This document shows, in pieces, positions 63,959-64,000 of a stretch of DNA of 64,000 bases. Position 1 is the first letter of the stretch, and each line of letters begins with the position of its first letter. The position numbers and the translations under genes are program-made. The notes beneath the pieces are model-generated. The model did no database searches. It was not told the origin of the DNA and saw nothing but the letters and a program-made list of their open reading frames with translations. The stretch comes from Rathayibacter sp. SD072 (GTDB lineage: Bacteria > Actinomycetota > Actinomycetes > Actinomycetales > Microbacteriaceae), in contig NZ_JADILJ010000006.1 of the NCBI RefSeq assembly GCF_017355185.1, positions 53,859 through 117,858 of the forward strand. Reading direction: 5' to 3'.

Positions 63959-64000
63959 ATGGGCTTCTTCGACCGCCGCTCGCTCGTGACCGCCGCCGTC
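63959..64000 (+). CDS. Secreted protein with Arg-Arg signal, N-terminal fragment
   Basis: Fourteen codons, cut by the right edge: MGFFDRRSLVTAAV. The DRRSLVTAAV stretch is identical to that in the divergent secreted protein at 62860-63477, so these are probably related or share an export signal. No obvious Shine-Dalgarno sequence; TACCTT ends six bases before the ATG, again a leaderless pattern. Confidence 0.6.
   Translation, partial: MGFFDRRSLVTAAV

Overview
The window is about 72% GC, carries genes on both strands with many four-base stop/start overlaps (ATGA, GTGA), and looks like the chromosome of a pigmented Gram-positive actinobacterium. The C50-carotenoid cluster (crtE, a crtB-crtI fusion, crtYe, crtYf, crtEb), the HspR-controlled dnaK operon, an MptB-type mannosyltransferase and the general gene mix point to Microbacteriaceae, with Rathayibacter or a close relative as my best guess. 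That placement is from family knowledge, not from a search. No prophage, insertion sequence, CRISPR array or rRNA operon was seen. One tRNA gene, tRNA-Gly(CCC), is present.

Layout. 1-4.6 kb: haem genes (hemE-hemY on the minus strand, hemA divergent) preceded by two small membrane-protein genes. 4.6-10 kb: acetyltransferase, glyS, Nudix, glyoxalase fold, MptB-like mannosyltransferase. 10-14.3 kb: dnaK-grpE-dnaJ-hspR with a clear promoter and HAIR operator. 14.3-22.6 kb: MFS transporter, the carotenoid operon with divergent idi, dcd and the tRNA gene. 22.7-31.1 kb: degenerate hydrolase-fold proteins, DinB protein, haem oxygenase under an iron box, Pif1-like helicase, CopD-CtaG fusion, HU. 31.4-41.7 kb: GH13 enzyme, S9 peptidase, an amidotransferase plus two-domain ligase operon, YbaK-like deacylase, MauE-thioredoxin protein. 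41.8-48.6 kb: amine oxidase-like flavoprotein, AI-2E exporter, RlmA-like methyltransferase, Fe-S photolyase-related protein, APC permease. 48.7-54.4 kb: two-component system and a PepSY protein that share a direct-repeat operator, a lipoprotein overlapping a Ser/Thr kinase, and a 64-bp tandem repeat array. 54.4-64 kb: SRAP protein, EamA/LysR pair, nuclease-fold protein, PPOX protein, MarR, diacylglycerol-kinase-like protein and two related secreted proteins, one cut by the right edge.

The observations I rate highest are: (a) the operon at 35661-39960, where an asparagine-synthase-like amidotransferase of the NAGGN type (glutamine-loop FNGC instead of FNGE) is one base downstream of a GCS2 ligase fused to a circularly permuted ATP-grasp domain, which predicts a small amidated peptide-like metabolite; (b) the in-frame CrtB-CrtI fusion; (c) the five-copy 64-bp palindromic tandem array at 54091-54366; (d) the matching 11-bp-spaced CTTCAG direct repeats in front of the two-component system and the PepSY gene; (e) an apparent ATC start codon in the response regulator; (f) a 160-bp palindrome whose ends supply the stop codons of both flanking genes; and (g) at least eighteen genes with a TANNNT-like hexamer 6-7 bases before the start codon, the pattern of leaderless mRNAs.

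Limits: all family names come from motifs read by eye. Starts were chosen from Shine-Dalgarno sequences, leaderless -10 hexamers or family start positions. Very large open frames antisense to real genes are high-GC shadows and were left out.
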